64,000 nt of DNA, taken from Streptomyces varsoviensis. Lineage in GTDB: Bacteria > Actinomycetota > Actinomycetes > Streptomycetales > Streptomycetaceae. Positions 25,030-34,013 of the stretch are shown one piece after another (positions within the stretch are counted from its first letter, which is position 1; each line of letters begins with the position of its first letter). The stretch spans positions 124,001-188,000 of the forward strand of contig NZ_JOBF01000014.1 in the NCBI RefSeq assembly GCF_000718635.1. Reading direction: 5' to 3'. The position numbers and the translations under genes were made by a program. The notes beneath the pieces were generated by a model that searched no databases, was not told where the DNA came from, and saw nothing but the letters and a program-made list of their open reading frames with translations.

Positions 25030-26250
25030 TCAGGCGAGCGGGCCCCGGTGGCCGATGGGGCCGACGGGGCCGGTGGACGGCCGTACGTCGTGGTGGATCG
25101 GGGTGTGGGCGCCGGTGAGGGGGGCGCCGGTGCCGCCCCGGCGGGACGCGACGATCTCGCCGCCGATGGACAGGGCCGTCTCCTCGGGGGTGCGGGCGCC
25201 GAGGTCGAGGCCGATCGGGGAGTGCAGGCGGGCCAGCTCGGGCTCGGTGAGGCCGGCGGCGCGCAGCCGGGCGAGGCGGTCGAGGTGGGTGCGGCGGGAG
25301 CCCAGCGCGCCGACGTAGGCGACGGGCAGCCGCAGGGCCCGTTCCAGCAGGGGCACGTCGAACTTGGCGTCGTGGGTGAGGACACAGAGGACGGCGCGGC
25401 CGTCGAGCCGCTGGGTGTCGAGGTAGCGGTGCGGCCAGTCGACGACGATCTCGTCGGCGTCGGGGAAGCGCCGGCGGGTGGTGAAGACGGGACGGGCGTC
25501 GCAGACGGTGACGTGGTAGCCGAGCAGTTTGCCGACGGTGACGAGGGCGGCGGCGAAGTCTATGGCGCCGAAGACGATCATGCGGGGCGGCGGGGCGCTG
25601 GACTCCACGAGGAGGACGGCGCGCGGTCCGCACTGCTCCGGGGCCGCCGGGTGGGCGTCCGCCGCACCCAGCGGCGCCGCCACCGCCTCCGCGCCGACCG
25701 TCAGCGTGCCCGTACGCCCCGCGTCGAGCATCGCGCGGGCCTCGGCGGCGGCGGTCCGGTCGAGTTCGGGCGAGCCGCCGAGCGTCCCCTCGTACGGTCC
25801 GTCGGGCCGTACGAGCAGGGCGCGGCCCAGTGGCGCGGCCGTGCCCCCGACGACCCGGGCGAGCGCCGCCGGCTCGCCGGCCGCGGCGGCGGCCAGGGCG
25901 GCGGCGAGCGTTGGTACGTGCGCCGCTCCGGTGCCGCCGGCGCGTACCGGCGTGATGAGGATGTCGATGACGCCGCCGCAGGTCAGGCCCACCGCGAAGG
26001 CGTCCTCGTCGCTGAACCCGAAGCGTTCCAGGACGCTCTCGCCGCTCTCCAGCGCCTCGCGGCACAGTTCGTACACCGCGCCCTCCACGCAGCCGCCGGA
26101 CACGCTGCCGATCGCGGTGCCCTCGGCGTCGACGGCGAGGGCGGCGCCGGGCTGGCGGGGCGCGCTGCCGTCCGTCCCGACGACGGTGGCGACGGCGAAG
26201 TCACGGCCCTGCTCACACCATTGGCGCAGGTCGGCGGCGATGTCCAGCAT
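25030..26250 (-). CDS. xdhC: XdhC-family molybdenum-cofactor insertion/sulfuration chaperone
   Basis: 406 residues. The XdhC/CoxI N-terminal part reads FAVATVVGTDGSAPRQPGAAL, then GSVSGGCVEGAVYELCREAL; the C-terminal Rossmann-like part has RMIVFGAIDFAAAL, VCDARPVFTTRRRFPDADEIVVDWPHRYL and VAYVGALGSRRTHLDRLARL. XdhC binds Mo-cofactor and delivers the sulfurated form to xanthine dehydrogenase, whose subunits are encoded just upstream in this operon. It starts 31 bases after the purine permease. An extra C-terminal tail (residues about 375-406, Gly/Pro/His-rich) looks disordered. Confidence 0.92.
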   Translation of the reverse strand: MLDIAADLRQWCEQGRDFAVATVVGTDGSAPRQPGAALAVDAEGTAIGSVSGGCVEGAVYELCREALESGESVLERFGFSDEDAFAVGLTCGGVIDILITPVRAGGTGAAHVPTLAAALAAAAAGEPAALARVVGGTAAPLGRALLVRPDGPYEGTLGGSPELDRTAAAEARAMLDAGRTGTLTVGAEAVAAPLGAADAHPAAPEQCGPRAVLLVESSAPPPRMIVFGAIDFAAALVTVGKLLGYHVTVCDARPVFTTRRRFPDADEIVVDWPHRYLDTQRLDGRAVLCVLTHDAKFDVPLLERALRLPVAYVGALGSRRTHLDRLARLRAAGLTEPELARLHSPIGLDLGARTPEETALSIGGEIVASRRGGTGAPLTGAHTPIHHDVRPSTGPVGPIGHRGPLA

Positions 26251-26280
26251 GGTGGTCGACTCCCTGTCTGCCCCGGTTCC

Positions 26281-27738
26281 TCATATGACGCCCAGCCAGC
26301 GCTCGATCGGTCCGAGCGCGAAGTAGACGAGGAAGATAACGCTCAGCCCCCACATGAACCCTCCCGGCTCGCGCCACTTCCCGCGGGCGGCCCGGATGGC
26401 GGTGTAGGCGATGACGCCCGCGCCGACGCCGGCGGTGATGCTGTACGTGAAGGGCATCAGGGCGACCGTCAGAAAGACGGGGACGGCGGCCGAACGGTCG
26501 CCCCAGTCCACGTGCTTCGCGGTGCCCATCATCATCGAGCCGATGACGACGAGCGCCGCCGCGGCCACCTGCGCGGGCACCAGGCGGGTGACGGGCGTGA
26601 AGAACAGGCAGGCGGCGAAGAACCCGCCGGTGACCACGGACGACAGGCCCGTACGGGCGCCCTCCCCGGCCCCGGTGGCGGACTCGATGAAGACGGTCTG
26701 GCCGGAGGCCCCGGCGACGCCGCCGATCGCGCCGCCCGCGCCGTCGATGAACAGCGCCCGGGACAGGCCGGGCAGCCGCCCCCGGGCGTCGGTGAGCCCG
26801 GCCTCCGTGCCGACGCCGATGATGGTGGCCATGGCGTCGAAGAACCCGGCGAGCACCAGGGTGAAGACGATCATGCCGACGCTGATGGCCCCGATCCGGT
26901 CCCAGCCGCCGAATTCGACGTGCCCCAGGAGGGCGAAGTCGGGCATGGAGACGGCGCCGCCGTGCAGCGCGGGGGTGGTGCCGCCCCAGTCCCGGTCGGT
27001 GAGGCCGCCGAGCCGGGTGACGGCGACGGACAGGAGGGTGCCGACGACGATGCCGATGAGGATGGCGCCGGGGACGGCGCGGGCCTGGAGCATGAAGATG
27101 AGCAGCAGGGTGACGGCGAAGAAGAGGACGGGCCAGCCGGTGAGTTCGCCGGTGGCGCCCAGTTGGACGGGGCCGCCCGTGCCCTTGCCGACGAACCCGG
27201 CCTTCACCAGGCCGATCAGCGCGACGAACATCCCGATGCCCATGGTGATCGCGTGTTTCAGCGGCAGCGGTATCGCGTTCATGATCTTCTCGCGGAGGCC
27301 GGTGACCACCAGGAGCATGATGACCGCGCCGTACATCACGCACATCCCCATCGCCTGCGGCCAGGTCAGCCGCGGCACGACCTGGGCGGTCAGGGCCGCC
27401 GAGACGTTGAGCCCGGCCGCGAGGGCGAGCGGCACCTTGCCGATGAAGCCCATCAGCAGCGTGGTGAGCGCCGCCGCGGCGGCCGTCGCGGTGATGACGG
27501 CGGTACGGCCGAGGGTGTGCCCCGCGGCGTCCGGGCCGCTCAGCAGCACCGGGTTGAGCAGCAGGATGTACGCCATCGCCATGAAGGTGGTGGTGCCGCC
27601 GCGCACCTCGCGCGCGAGGGTCGAGCCGCGGTCGGTGAGGTGGAAGTACCGGTCGAGCCGGGAGCGGCCGGCGGGCGGGCGCGAGCCGTCGCCCGGGCCC
27701 GCCGCCGCGGGTCGTGGCGGTGTCGACTGGTGGGTCAT
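26281..27738 (-). CDS. NCS2 / AzgA-type purine permease
   Basis: 485 residues and about 12 predicted helices, from ATG 27738. The start 'LDRYFHLTDRGSTLAREVRGGTTTFMAMAYILLLNP' is diagnostic of the AzgA-like guanine/hypoxanthine/adenine proton symporters. Other typical stretches are GLNVSAALT, FFDAMATIIGVGTEAGL and GASGQTVFIESATGAGEGARTGLSS. Placed between xanthine dehydrogenase subunits and xdhC, it most likely imports the purines that the dehydrogenase oxidises. 172 bases separate it from the molybdenum subunit gene. Confidence 0.93.
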   Translation of the reverse strand: MTHQSTPPRPAAAGPGDGSRPPAGRSRLDRYFHLTDRGSTLAREVRGGTTTFMAMAYILLLNPVLLSGPDAAGHTLGRTAVITATAAAAALTTLLMGFIGKVPLALAAGLNVSAALTAQVVPRLTWPQAMGMCVMYGAVIMLLVVTGLREKIMNAIPLPLKHAITMGIGMFVALIGLVKAGFVGKGTGGPVQLGATGELTGWPVLFFAVTLLLIFMLQARAVPGAILIGIVVGTLLSVAVTRLGGLTDRDWGGTTPALHGGAVSMPDFALLGHVEFGGWDRIGAISVGMIVFTLVLAGFFDAMATIIGVGTEAGLTDARGRLPGLSRALFIDGAGGAIGGVAGASGQTVFIESATGAGEGARTGLSSVVTGGFFAACLFFTPVTRLVPAQVAAAALVVIGSMMMGTAKHVDWGDRSAAVPVFLTVALMPFTYSITAGVGAGVIAYTAIRAARGKWREPGGFMWGLSVIFLVYFALGPIERWLGVI

Positions 27739-27910
27739 GTGCCGTCTCCAGGGTTCACGGGGGCGCCCGCGTGCGGCGCGCGCGGGGTTCGGGATGGTGC
27801 GGTCGCACGACCCGGGGGACGGCCCGAGACGGAGGGAACGGATGGAACGGATGGGCATGAGCGCGGGCGTACGGACGTAGCGGCGCCCGTACGCCCGTAC
27901 GGAGCGGCGG

Positions 27911-30295
27911 TCAGGTGCCGGTGAGGTGTTCCGGCCGCACCGGCACGCGCGTGAGGGGGAGCCCCGTCGCCGCCCGGATCGCCGCCACGACGGCGGGGGT
28001 GGCGGACAGGGTGGGCGCCTCGCCGACGCCGCGGAGCCCGTACGGGGCGGCGGCGTCGGCGAGTTCGAGGATGTCGACGGGGATGGGCGGGGTGTCGAGG
28101 ATGGTGGGGATGAGGTAGTCGGTAAAGGAGGGGTTGCGGACGCGGCCGTCGTCGCCGACGACGATCTCCTCCATCACCGCGAGGCCCAGGCCCTGGGTCG
28201 TGCCGCCCTGTATCTGGCCGACGACCGACAGCGGGTTGAGGGCCTTGCCGACGTCCTGGGCGCAGGCCAGCTCGACGACCTTGACCAGGCCGAGTTCGGT
28301 GTCGACCTCGACGACCGCGCGGTGCGCGGCGAAGGAGTACTGCACGTGACCGTCGCCCTGCCCGGTGCGCCGGTCGAAGGGCTGGGTGGGGCGGTGCCGC
28401 CAGACACGTTCGACGTCGACGGCGTCGCCGGCCAGCACGTCCACGAGGTCGGCCAGGACCTCGCCGCCGTCGGTGACCACCTTGCCGCCCTCCAGCCGGA
28501 GTTCGGCGGTGGCCCACGCCGGGTGGGAGGCGCCGAACCGGGCCCGCCCCCGCTCCAGGACCTCGGCCCGGACCGCCTCGCAGGCGTGCTTGACCGCGCC
28601 GCCGGTGACGTACGTCTGGCGGGAGGCGGAGGTGGAGCCCGCCGAGCCGACGCGGGTGTCGGCGGGGTGGATGGTGACCTGGGCGACGCCGAGTTCGGTA
28701 CGGGCGATCTGGGCGTGCACGGTGACGCCGCCCTGGCCGACCTCGGCCGCCGCGGTGTGCACGACGGCGACGGGCTCGCCGCCGACCGCCTCCAGGCGGA
28801 CGCGGGCCGTGGAGAAGTCGTCGAACCCCTCGGAGAAGCCGACGTTCTTTATCCCCACCGCGTAGCCGACGCCCCGCACGACGCCCTCGCCGTGGGTGGT
28901 GTTGGACAGGCCGCCGGGCAGGGCCCGCACGTCGGCGCCCTCGGTCGTCTCCCACTGCTTCTCCGGCGGCAGCGGCAGCGCCTTGACGCGGCGCAGCAGT
29001 TCGGCGACCGGGGCGGGCGCGTCGACGGCCTGCCCGGTGGGCATCAGGGTGCCCTGGGACATGGCGTTCCGCCGCCGCAGCTCCACCGGGTCCATGGCCA
29101 GCTCCGCGGCGAGCCGGTCCATCTGGGCCTCGTACGCGAAGCACGCCTGCACCGCGCCGAAGCCGCGCATCGCGCCGCACGGCGGGTTGTTGGTGTAGAG
29201 CGCCAGCGCCTCGATGTCGACGTGGTCGACGGCGTACGGGCCGACGGAGAGCGAGGAGGCGTTGCCGACGACGGCCGGGGAGGCGGAGGCGTACGCGCCG
29301 CCGTCCAGCACGATCCGGCACGTCATGTGGGTGAGCTTGCCGTCCCGCGTCGCCCCGTGCTCGTACCGGAGCCTGGCGGGGTGGCGGTGCACATGGCCGA
29401 AGAACGACTCGAACCGGTTGTAGACCATCTTCACGGGGCGGCCGGTGCGCAGCGCGAGGAGGCTCGCGTGGATCTGCATCGACAGGTCCTCGCGGCCCCC
29501 GAACGCGCCGCCGACGCCGGACAGCGTCATCCGCACCTGGGACTCGGGCAGGCCGAGTACGGGCGCGATCTGCCGGAGGTCCGAGTGCAGCCACTGCGTG
29601 GCGATGTAGAGGTCGACGCCGCCGTCCTCGGCGGGCACGGCGAGGCCCGACTCCGGGCCGAGGAACGCCTGGTCCTGCATGCCCACCTCGTACTCGCCCG
29701 TCACGATCACCTCCGCGCGGGCCCGCGCCGCCGCGACGTCGCCCCGCACGATGGGCTGGCGGTGCACGATGTTGGGGTGCGGCACATGGGCGGCGTGCCG
29801 GTCGGTGCGGTCCGGGTGCAGCAGCGGCGCGTCGGCCGCGGTGGCGCTCGCCTCGTCCGTGACGAGGGGCAGCGGGGCGTAGTCGACCTTGATCTTCGCG
29901 GCGGCCCGGCGGGCGGTCTCGGGGTGGTCGGCGGCGACGATCGCCACCGGCTCGCCGTGGTGGCGGACCCGGCCGTCGGCGAGTACGGGCGTGTCCCTGA
30001 TCTCCAGGCCGTAGTGCTTGGCGGCGGCCGGCAGATCCGCGTAGGTGAGGACGGCGTACACGCCCGGCTGCGCCAGCGCCTCGGCCGTGTCGAGGGAGCG
30101 GATCTCGGCGTGCGCGTGCGGGCTGCGCAGGGTGCAGCCCCACAGCATGTCCTCGTGCCACAGGTCCGAGGCGAACGCGAACTCCCCGGTGGTCTTCAGC
30201 GTGCCGTCGGGGCGCAGGGTCGACGCGCCGACGCCGCCCTGGGCGGCCGTGCCGAGGCCCTGCGTCAGGCCGGTGGGGGTATGGGGCGCTCCCAT
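27911..30295 (-). CDS. Xanthine dehydrogenase, molybdenum-binding subunit
   Basis: 794 residues. It has the aldehyde oxidase/xanthine dehydrogenase a/b-hammerhead part (about 30-140: FAFASDLWHEDMLWGCTLRSPHAHAEI) and the Mo-cofactor part with QDQAFLGPESGLA, GGAFGGRED, RGFGAVQACFAYEAQMD, EVGQGGVTVHAQ and the catalytic glutamate in GLRGVGEAPTLSATPAV. The enzyme hydroxylates hypoxanthine and xanthine to urate. Its ATG is 2 bases after the Fe-S subunit stop, so the two are tightly coupled. The three-gene separate-subunit layout is usual in actinomycetes. Confidence 0.94.
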   Translation of the reverse strand: MGAPHTPTGLTQGLGTAAQGGVGASTLRPDGTLKTTGEFAFASDLWHEDMLWGCTLRSPHAHAEIRSLDTAEALAQPGVYAVLTYADLPAAAKHYGLEIRDTPVLADGRVRHHGEPVAIVAADHPETARRAAAKIKVDYAPLPLVTDEASATAADAPLLHPDRTDRHAAHVPHPNIVHRQPIVRGDVAAARARAEVIVTGEYEVGMQDQAFLGPESGLAVPAEDGGVDLYIATQWLHSDLRQIAPVLGLPESQVRMTLSGVGGAFGGREDLSMQIHASLLALRTGRPVKMVYNRFESFFGHVHRHPARLRYEHGATRDGKLTHMTCRIVLDGGAYASASPAVVGNASSLSVGPYAVDHVDIEALALYTNNPPCGAMRGFGAVQACFAYEAQMDRLAAELAMDPVELRRRNAMSQGTLMPTGQAVDAPAPVAELLRRVKALPLPPEKQWETTEGADVRALPGGLSNTTHGEGVVRGVGYAVGIKNVGFSEGFDDFSTARVRLEAVGGEPVAVVHTAAAEVGQGGVTVHAQIARTELGVAQVTIHPADTRVGSAGSTSASRQTYVTGGAVKHACEAVRAEVLERGRARFGASHPAWATAELRLEGGKVVTDGGEVLADLVDVLAGDAVDVERVWRHRPTQPFDRRTGQGDGHVQYSFAAHRAVVEVDTELGLVKVVELACAQDVGKALNPLSVVGQIQGGTTQGLGLAVMEEIVVGDDGRVRNPSFTDYLIPTILDTPPIPVDILELADAAAPYGLRGVGEAPTLSATPAVVAAIRAATGLPLTRVPVRPEHLTGT

Positions 30296-30297
30296 GG

Positions 30298-30963
30298 TCA
30301 GCGCCCCCTCTCGGCCGTCGGGGCTTCGGCGCGGGCGGCCGCGAGCCGCACCGCGTCGAGGATCTTCTCGTAGCCCGTGCAGCGGCAGAGGTTGCCGGAG
30401 AGCGCCTCCCGGATGTCGGCGTCCGACGGCTCGGGGTTGTGCTCCAGCAGTTCGTCGGCGGCCACGAGCAGACCGGGCGTGCAGAAGCCGCACTGCACGG
30501 CCCCGGCGTCGATGAACGCCTGCTGCACGGGGGCGAGTCGGGCGGCCTCGGCGGGGTTCTCGGGCCGGGGCCGCCAGCGCAGGGCGGCGTCGAGGGGGGT
30601 GCCCGCGCCCGTACTCGCCCCGCCTTCGCCCGTACGGTCCGGGGAGCCCTCGCCCGTACGGTCCGGGGAGCCCTCGCCCGTACTCGCACCGCCTCCGCGT
30701 TCGGCCGCGCGCTGTTCGGCGAGGTCGGCGAGGCCCTCGACGGTGACGACGGCGCGGCCCTCGGCCTGGCCGGCGGCGACCAGGCAGGCGCAGACCGGGA
30801 TGCCGTCGAGGCGGACCGTACAGGAGCCGCATTCGCCCTGTTCGCAGGCGTTCTTCGAGCCCGGCAGGCCCAGCCGTTCGCGGAGCACGTACAGCAGGCT
30901 CTCGCCCTCCCAGACGTCGTCGGCCCGCTGCGGCCGGCCGTTGACGGTGAAGTTCACGCGCAC
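30298..30963 (-). CDS. Xanthine dehydrogenase, [2Fe-2S] subunit with extended linker
   Basis: 221 residues from GTG 30963, whose GGGAGG is 6 bases upstream; a GTG at 30957 overlapping the previous stop is a second option. The plant-ferredoxin-like cluster is CEQGECGSC (C-x4-C-x2-C) with a fourth Cys in VCACLVA. The second cluster is CGFCTPG and CRCTGYEKI. Between them lies an unusual insertion of about 35 residues (GGGASTGEGSPDRTGEGSPDRTGEGGASTGAG) made by a tandem DNA repeat; most homologues have a short linker. It passes electrons from Mo to FAD. It overlaps the FAD subunit gene by 10 bases. Confidence 0.93.
   Translation of the reverse strand: MRVNFTVNGRPQRADDVWEGESLLYVLRERLGLPGSKNACEQGECGSCTVRLDGIPVCACLVAAGQAEGRAVVTVEGLADLAEQRAAERGGGASTGEGSPDRTGEGSPDRTGEGGASTGAGTPLDAALRWRPRPENPAEAARLAPVQQAFIDAGAVQCGFCTPGLLVAADELLEHNPEPSDADIREALSGNLCRCTGYEKILDAVRLAAARAEAPTAERGR
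30627..30674 (-). repeat. 24-bp perfect tandem repeat in the Fe-S subunit linker
   Basis: Two identical 24-base units beginning cgcccgtacggtccgg lie at 30627-30650 and 30651-30674, with a partial third copy. In frame they encode the repeated Gly/Ser/Asp-rich peptide TGEGSPDR. The core CGTACGG resembles the interspersed repeats elsewhere in the window. Confidence 0.95.
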
Positions 30964-31853
30964 GAGGCGCCTCCCTCGGTGGAGCGGCCGGGGCCGCGGA
31001 ACTCGTCCCAGGTCCAGGCGAGCGTGCGGCGCGCCATGACGCCGACCGCGTGCCGCCGGTACGCGGCGCTGCCGCGCACATCGTCGATGGGCGCGCAGGC
31101 CCCGGAGCACAGCTCGGCGAACTGCCCCGCGAGCGACGGGGGCAGGGCGCGCCCCGATTCCCAGAACCCGCCCTCCGCGAGCGCCGCGTTCAGGAAGTCC
31201 TCCGCCGCGTGGGCGCGTACGGGCGTGGGCGCGGCCGATCCGATGCCGGTCCGCACGGTGCGGGTGGCGGGGTGGAGGGCGAGGCCGAAGGCGCAGAGGG
31301 CGATGACCATGGCGTTGCGGGTGCCGACCTTGGAGAACTGCTGGGGCCCGTCCGCCCTGCGGATACGGACGGCCCGGATCAGCTCGTCCGGGGCGAGCGC
31401 GTTGCGTTTGACGCCCGTATAGAACTCGTCGACCGGGATGAGGCGAGTGCCGCGCACCGACGCGGCCTCGATCTCGGCGCCCGCGGCGAGCAGCGCGGGA
31501 TGGCAGTCGCCCGCCGGGGAGGCGGCCCCGAGGTTGCCGCCGACGGTGCCGCGGTGGCGGATCTGCGGGGAGCCCACGGTGTGCGCGGCCAGCGCGAGGC
31601 CGGGCAGCTCCGGGCGGAGCCGCTCCATGATCCGGGTGTAGGGGACGGCGGCGCCGAGGCGTACGTACTCCTCGCCGGTCTCCCACTCGGTGAGCTCGTC
31701 GACGCGGCCGAGGTCGAGCAGGTGCTCGGGCCGCCGCTGGTCGAAGTTGATCTCGACCATCACGTCGGTGCCGCCCGCGATGGGCACGGCCGCGGGGTGC
31801 TCGGCCTTGGCGGCGAGCGCGTCCGCCCAGCCGGTGGGGCGCAGGAAGTCCAT
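30954..31853 (-). CDS. Xanthine dehydrogenase, FAD-binding subunit
   Basis: 299 residues of the molybdopterin-dehydrogenase FAD-binding family. FAD contacts are visible in VPIAGGTDVMVEI and TVGSPQIRHRGTVGGNLGAASPAGDCHPALLAA; the C-terminal CO-dehydrogenase-flavoprotein domain follows (AHAAEDFLNAAL to AYRRHAVGVMARRTL). It takes electrons from the Fe-S subunit to NAD+. It is the first gene of the operon, 299 bases from the divergent pucR-like gene. Confidence 0.93.
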   Translation of the reverse strand: MDFLRPTGWADALAAKAEHPAAVPIAGGTDVMVEINFDQRRPEHLLDLGRVDELTEWETGEEYVRLGAAVPYTRIMERLRPELPGLALAAHTVGSPQIRHRGTVGGNLGAASPAGDCHPALLAAGAEIEAASVRGTRLIPVDEFYTGVKRNALAPDELIRAVRIRRADGPQQFSKVGTRNAMVIALCAFGLALHPATRTVRTGIGSAAPTPVRAHAAEDFLNAALAEGGFWESGRALPPSLAGQFAELCSGACAPIDDVRGSAAYRRHAVGVMARRTLAWTWDEFRGPGRSTEGGASCA

Positions 31854-32152
31854 GGGTGGGATCTCTTCTCGATCGACGAGTTCGAGGGGCTGGGTCTGTA
31901 CGTGCGTCTGGAGGTGCGTCGGGCGCTGGGGCTGGAGCTGAGTCTCGCGCTGGGTCTGGCCATGGGCCTGGAGCCGGCTCGTGCGCCAAGTACACAGAGG
32001 AGGCGGCCTCCGAATGCAGTCACCGAAACCATGAAGCGGTTCGCTGGTCGCGGGCCCGGTCTTGTAGATTCGAACGAGAGACAGGGCCCACCGGGCCGGG
32101 CGACCTCACCGCATTCCACCGGTGACGACACGACAGATCGGCGGAGACGACG
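31854..32152. promoter_or_regulatory. Divergent control region of xdh operon and PucR gene
   Basis: 299 bases between the two starts. 31890-31985 is a run of imperfect ctgggtctg-type repeats. 32040-32075 is less GC-rich and includes a -10-like tagatt (32065-32070) facing the regulator. I could not identify a purine-repressor box with confidence. Confidence 0.4.
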
Positions 32153-33865
32153 ATGCGGCTGCGCGCACTGCTGGAGACCGAGGCCCTGGGCCTGCGGCTG
32201 CTCGGTGGCGAAGACGAACTGGAGCGCACCGTCCGCGGCGTGATGACCACCGATCTGCGGGACCCGAGCCGGTATCTGTCCGGCGGCGAGCTGGTGCTGA
32301 CCGGCCTCGCCTGGCGGCGCGAGCCGGAGGACTCCGAGCGGTTCGTCCGTATTCTCGCGGCGGCCGGCGTCGCCGGGCTCGCGGCGGGCGAGGCGGAGTG
32401 GGGAGCCGCGCCGGAGGATCTGGTGCTGGCCTGCGCCCGCCACCGGCTGCCGCTCTTCGCGGTCGTGGAGTCCGTGTCGTTCGCGTCGATCACCGAGCAT
32501 GTGGTGCGGCAGGTCTCCGGCGAGCGCGCCGGCGACTTGGCGGCCGTCGTCGACCGGCACCGCCGGCTGATGACCGCGGGCCCCGCCGGCGGCGGGCCGG
32601 ACGCCGTGCTCGACCTGCTCGGCTCGGACCTGGACCTGCGGGCCTGGGTGCTCTCCCCCACCGGCCGCCGGATCGCGGGGGCCGCCCCGGCCGGGGCCGG
32701 GCCGGAGCTGTCCGCCGAGATCCGTGCCGCGCTCGCGGGCGAGCAGTTGGCCGCCTCCCGTACGGGCCGCCCCGGCCCGTACCGCTGCACGGCCGGTGGC
32801 GGTACGTACTCCCTCTTCCCGGTCCGCGGCGGCGGGCGCGAGCCGCGCGAGACGGCGCTCTCGGACTGGGTGCTGGCCGTCGAGGCGGACGCCGGCGACT
32901 GGCCGGCGGAACGGCTCGACCTGCTGCACGGCGTCACGCAGTTGATCGCGGTGGAACGGGACCGGCGGGACGCGGCGCGTACGGTGCGGCGGCGGCTGGC
33001 GCAGGAGGTCCTGGAACTGGTGCAGAGCGGCGCGGCGCCCGCCGAGATCGCGGCCCGGCTGCGGGTCGCGGCCCCCGTGCTGCTGCCGGGGCTGGGCACG
33101 GCCCCGCACTGGCAGGTCGTGGTGGCGCGCGTCGAGGGGCCGGACGGAGGCATGTCGGGCGGCGGTGGAGCAGGCGGTACCGCGACCGGGCGCGCGCGGG
33201 CCGGCGGTGTCGCGGCGCAGTCGCTGCTGGAGGAGGTGCTGGTCGACCCCGCCGCCACGGGCCCCGAGCACTCCGACCGGATCGCGGTCGCGTACACGGG
33301 CGACGAGGCCGTGGCGCTCGTACCGCTGCCCGCGCTCCCCGACGACGACGCGGAGGACGCGCCCGCCCCCGGCCTGCACGCGGACACGCTGCTGGCGGCG
33401 GTGCGCGAGCCGCTGTCGCGCGGGCTGGCGGACGACGGGCGGCTCACGCTGGGCGTCAGCGCGCCCGTGCACTCCGCGGAGGGGCTGCGCGGCGCGCTGG
33501 AGGAGGCGCGGCACGCCCGCCGCGTCGCCGCCGCCCGGGCCGGCGCGGTCTGTGCCGCGGGCCATCAGGAGTTGGCCTCCCATGTACTGCTCCTTCCCTT
33601 CGTGCCGGACGACGTGCGCCGCGCCTTCACGGCGCGGCTGCTGGACCCGCTGCGCGACTACGACCGGCGTCACCGCGCCGAGCTGATCCCGACGCTGGAG
33701 GCGTTCCTCGACTGCGACGGCTCCTGGACGCGCTGCGCGACCCGGCTGCATCTGCATGTGAACACTCTTCGGTACCGGGTCGGGCGGATCGAGCAGTTGA
33801 CAGGCCGCGATCTGTCCCGGCTGGAGGACAAGCTGGACTTCTTCCTGGCCCTGCGGATGAGCTGA
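32153..33865 (+). CDS. PucR-family transcriptional regulator
   Basis: 570 residues. The N-terminal PucR domain runs from LRALLETEALGLRLLGGEDELERTVRGVMTTDLRDPSRYLSGGELVLTG to about residue 125. A middle region follows with a GGDEF-like fold (about 290-470), and the C-terminal PucR-type HTH (HTH_30) contains LIPTLEAFLDCDGSWTRCATRLHLHVNTLRYRVGRIEQLTGRDL. PucR of Bacillus controls purine catabolism; divergence from the xanthine dehydrogenase operon strongly suggests the same here. A strong palindromic terminator follows. Confidence 0.93.
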   Translation: MRLRALLETEALGLRLLGGEDELERTVRGVMTTDLRDPSRYLSGGELVLTGLAWRREPEDSERFVRILAAAGVAGLAAGEAEWGAAPEDLVLACARHRLPLFAVVESVSFASITEHVVRQVSGERAGDLAAVVDRHRRLMTAGPAGGGPDAVLDLLGSDLDLRAWVLSPTGRRIAGAAPAGAGPELSAEIRAALAGEQLAASRTGRPGPYRCTAGGGTYSLFPVRGGGREPRETALSDWVLAVEADAGDWPAERLDLLHGVTQLIAVERDRRDAARTVRRRLAQEVLELVQSGAAPAEIAARLRVAAPVLLPGLGTAPHWQVVVARVEGPDGGMSGGGGAGGTATGRARAGGVAAQSLLEEVLVDPAATGPEHSDRIAVAYTGDEAVALVPLPALPDDDAEDAPAPGLHADTLLAAVREPLSRGLADDGRLTLGVSAPVHSAEGLRGALEEARHARRVAAARAGAVCAAGHQELASHVLLLPFVPDDVRRAFTARLLDPLRDYDRRHRAELIPTLEAFLDCDGSWTRCATRLHLHVNTLRYRVGRIEQLTGRDLSRLEDKLDFFLALRMS

Positions 33866-33882
33866 CACGCGCCCCCACGCAC

Positions 33883-33914
33883 ACGGCCCCTGGCGAACGT
33901 TCGCCAGGGGCCGT
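33883..33914. terminator. 32-base perfect palindrome after pucR-like gene
   Basis: The sequence at 33883-33914 is fully self-complementary (15-bp arms and a cg centre), 17 bases past the stop and followed by ttt. It is an intrinsic terminator candidate. Confidence 0.85.
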
Positions 33915-34013
33915 TTCGCGTGCGCGCACCCGCCGCCGAGGGGCGGCTTTCTGCGGTGATCTAGTATTTGCATACAGTATGCAAGAGCGTCCCACCTCTC
34001 GTACGGAGCCCGC

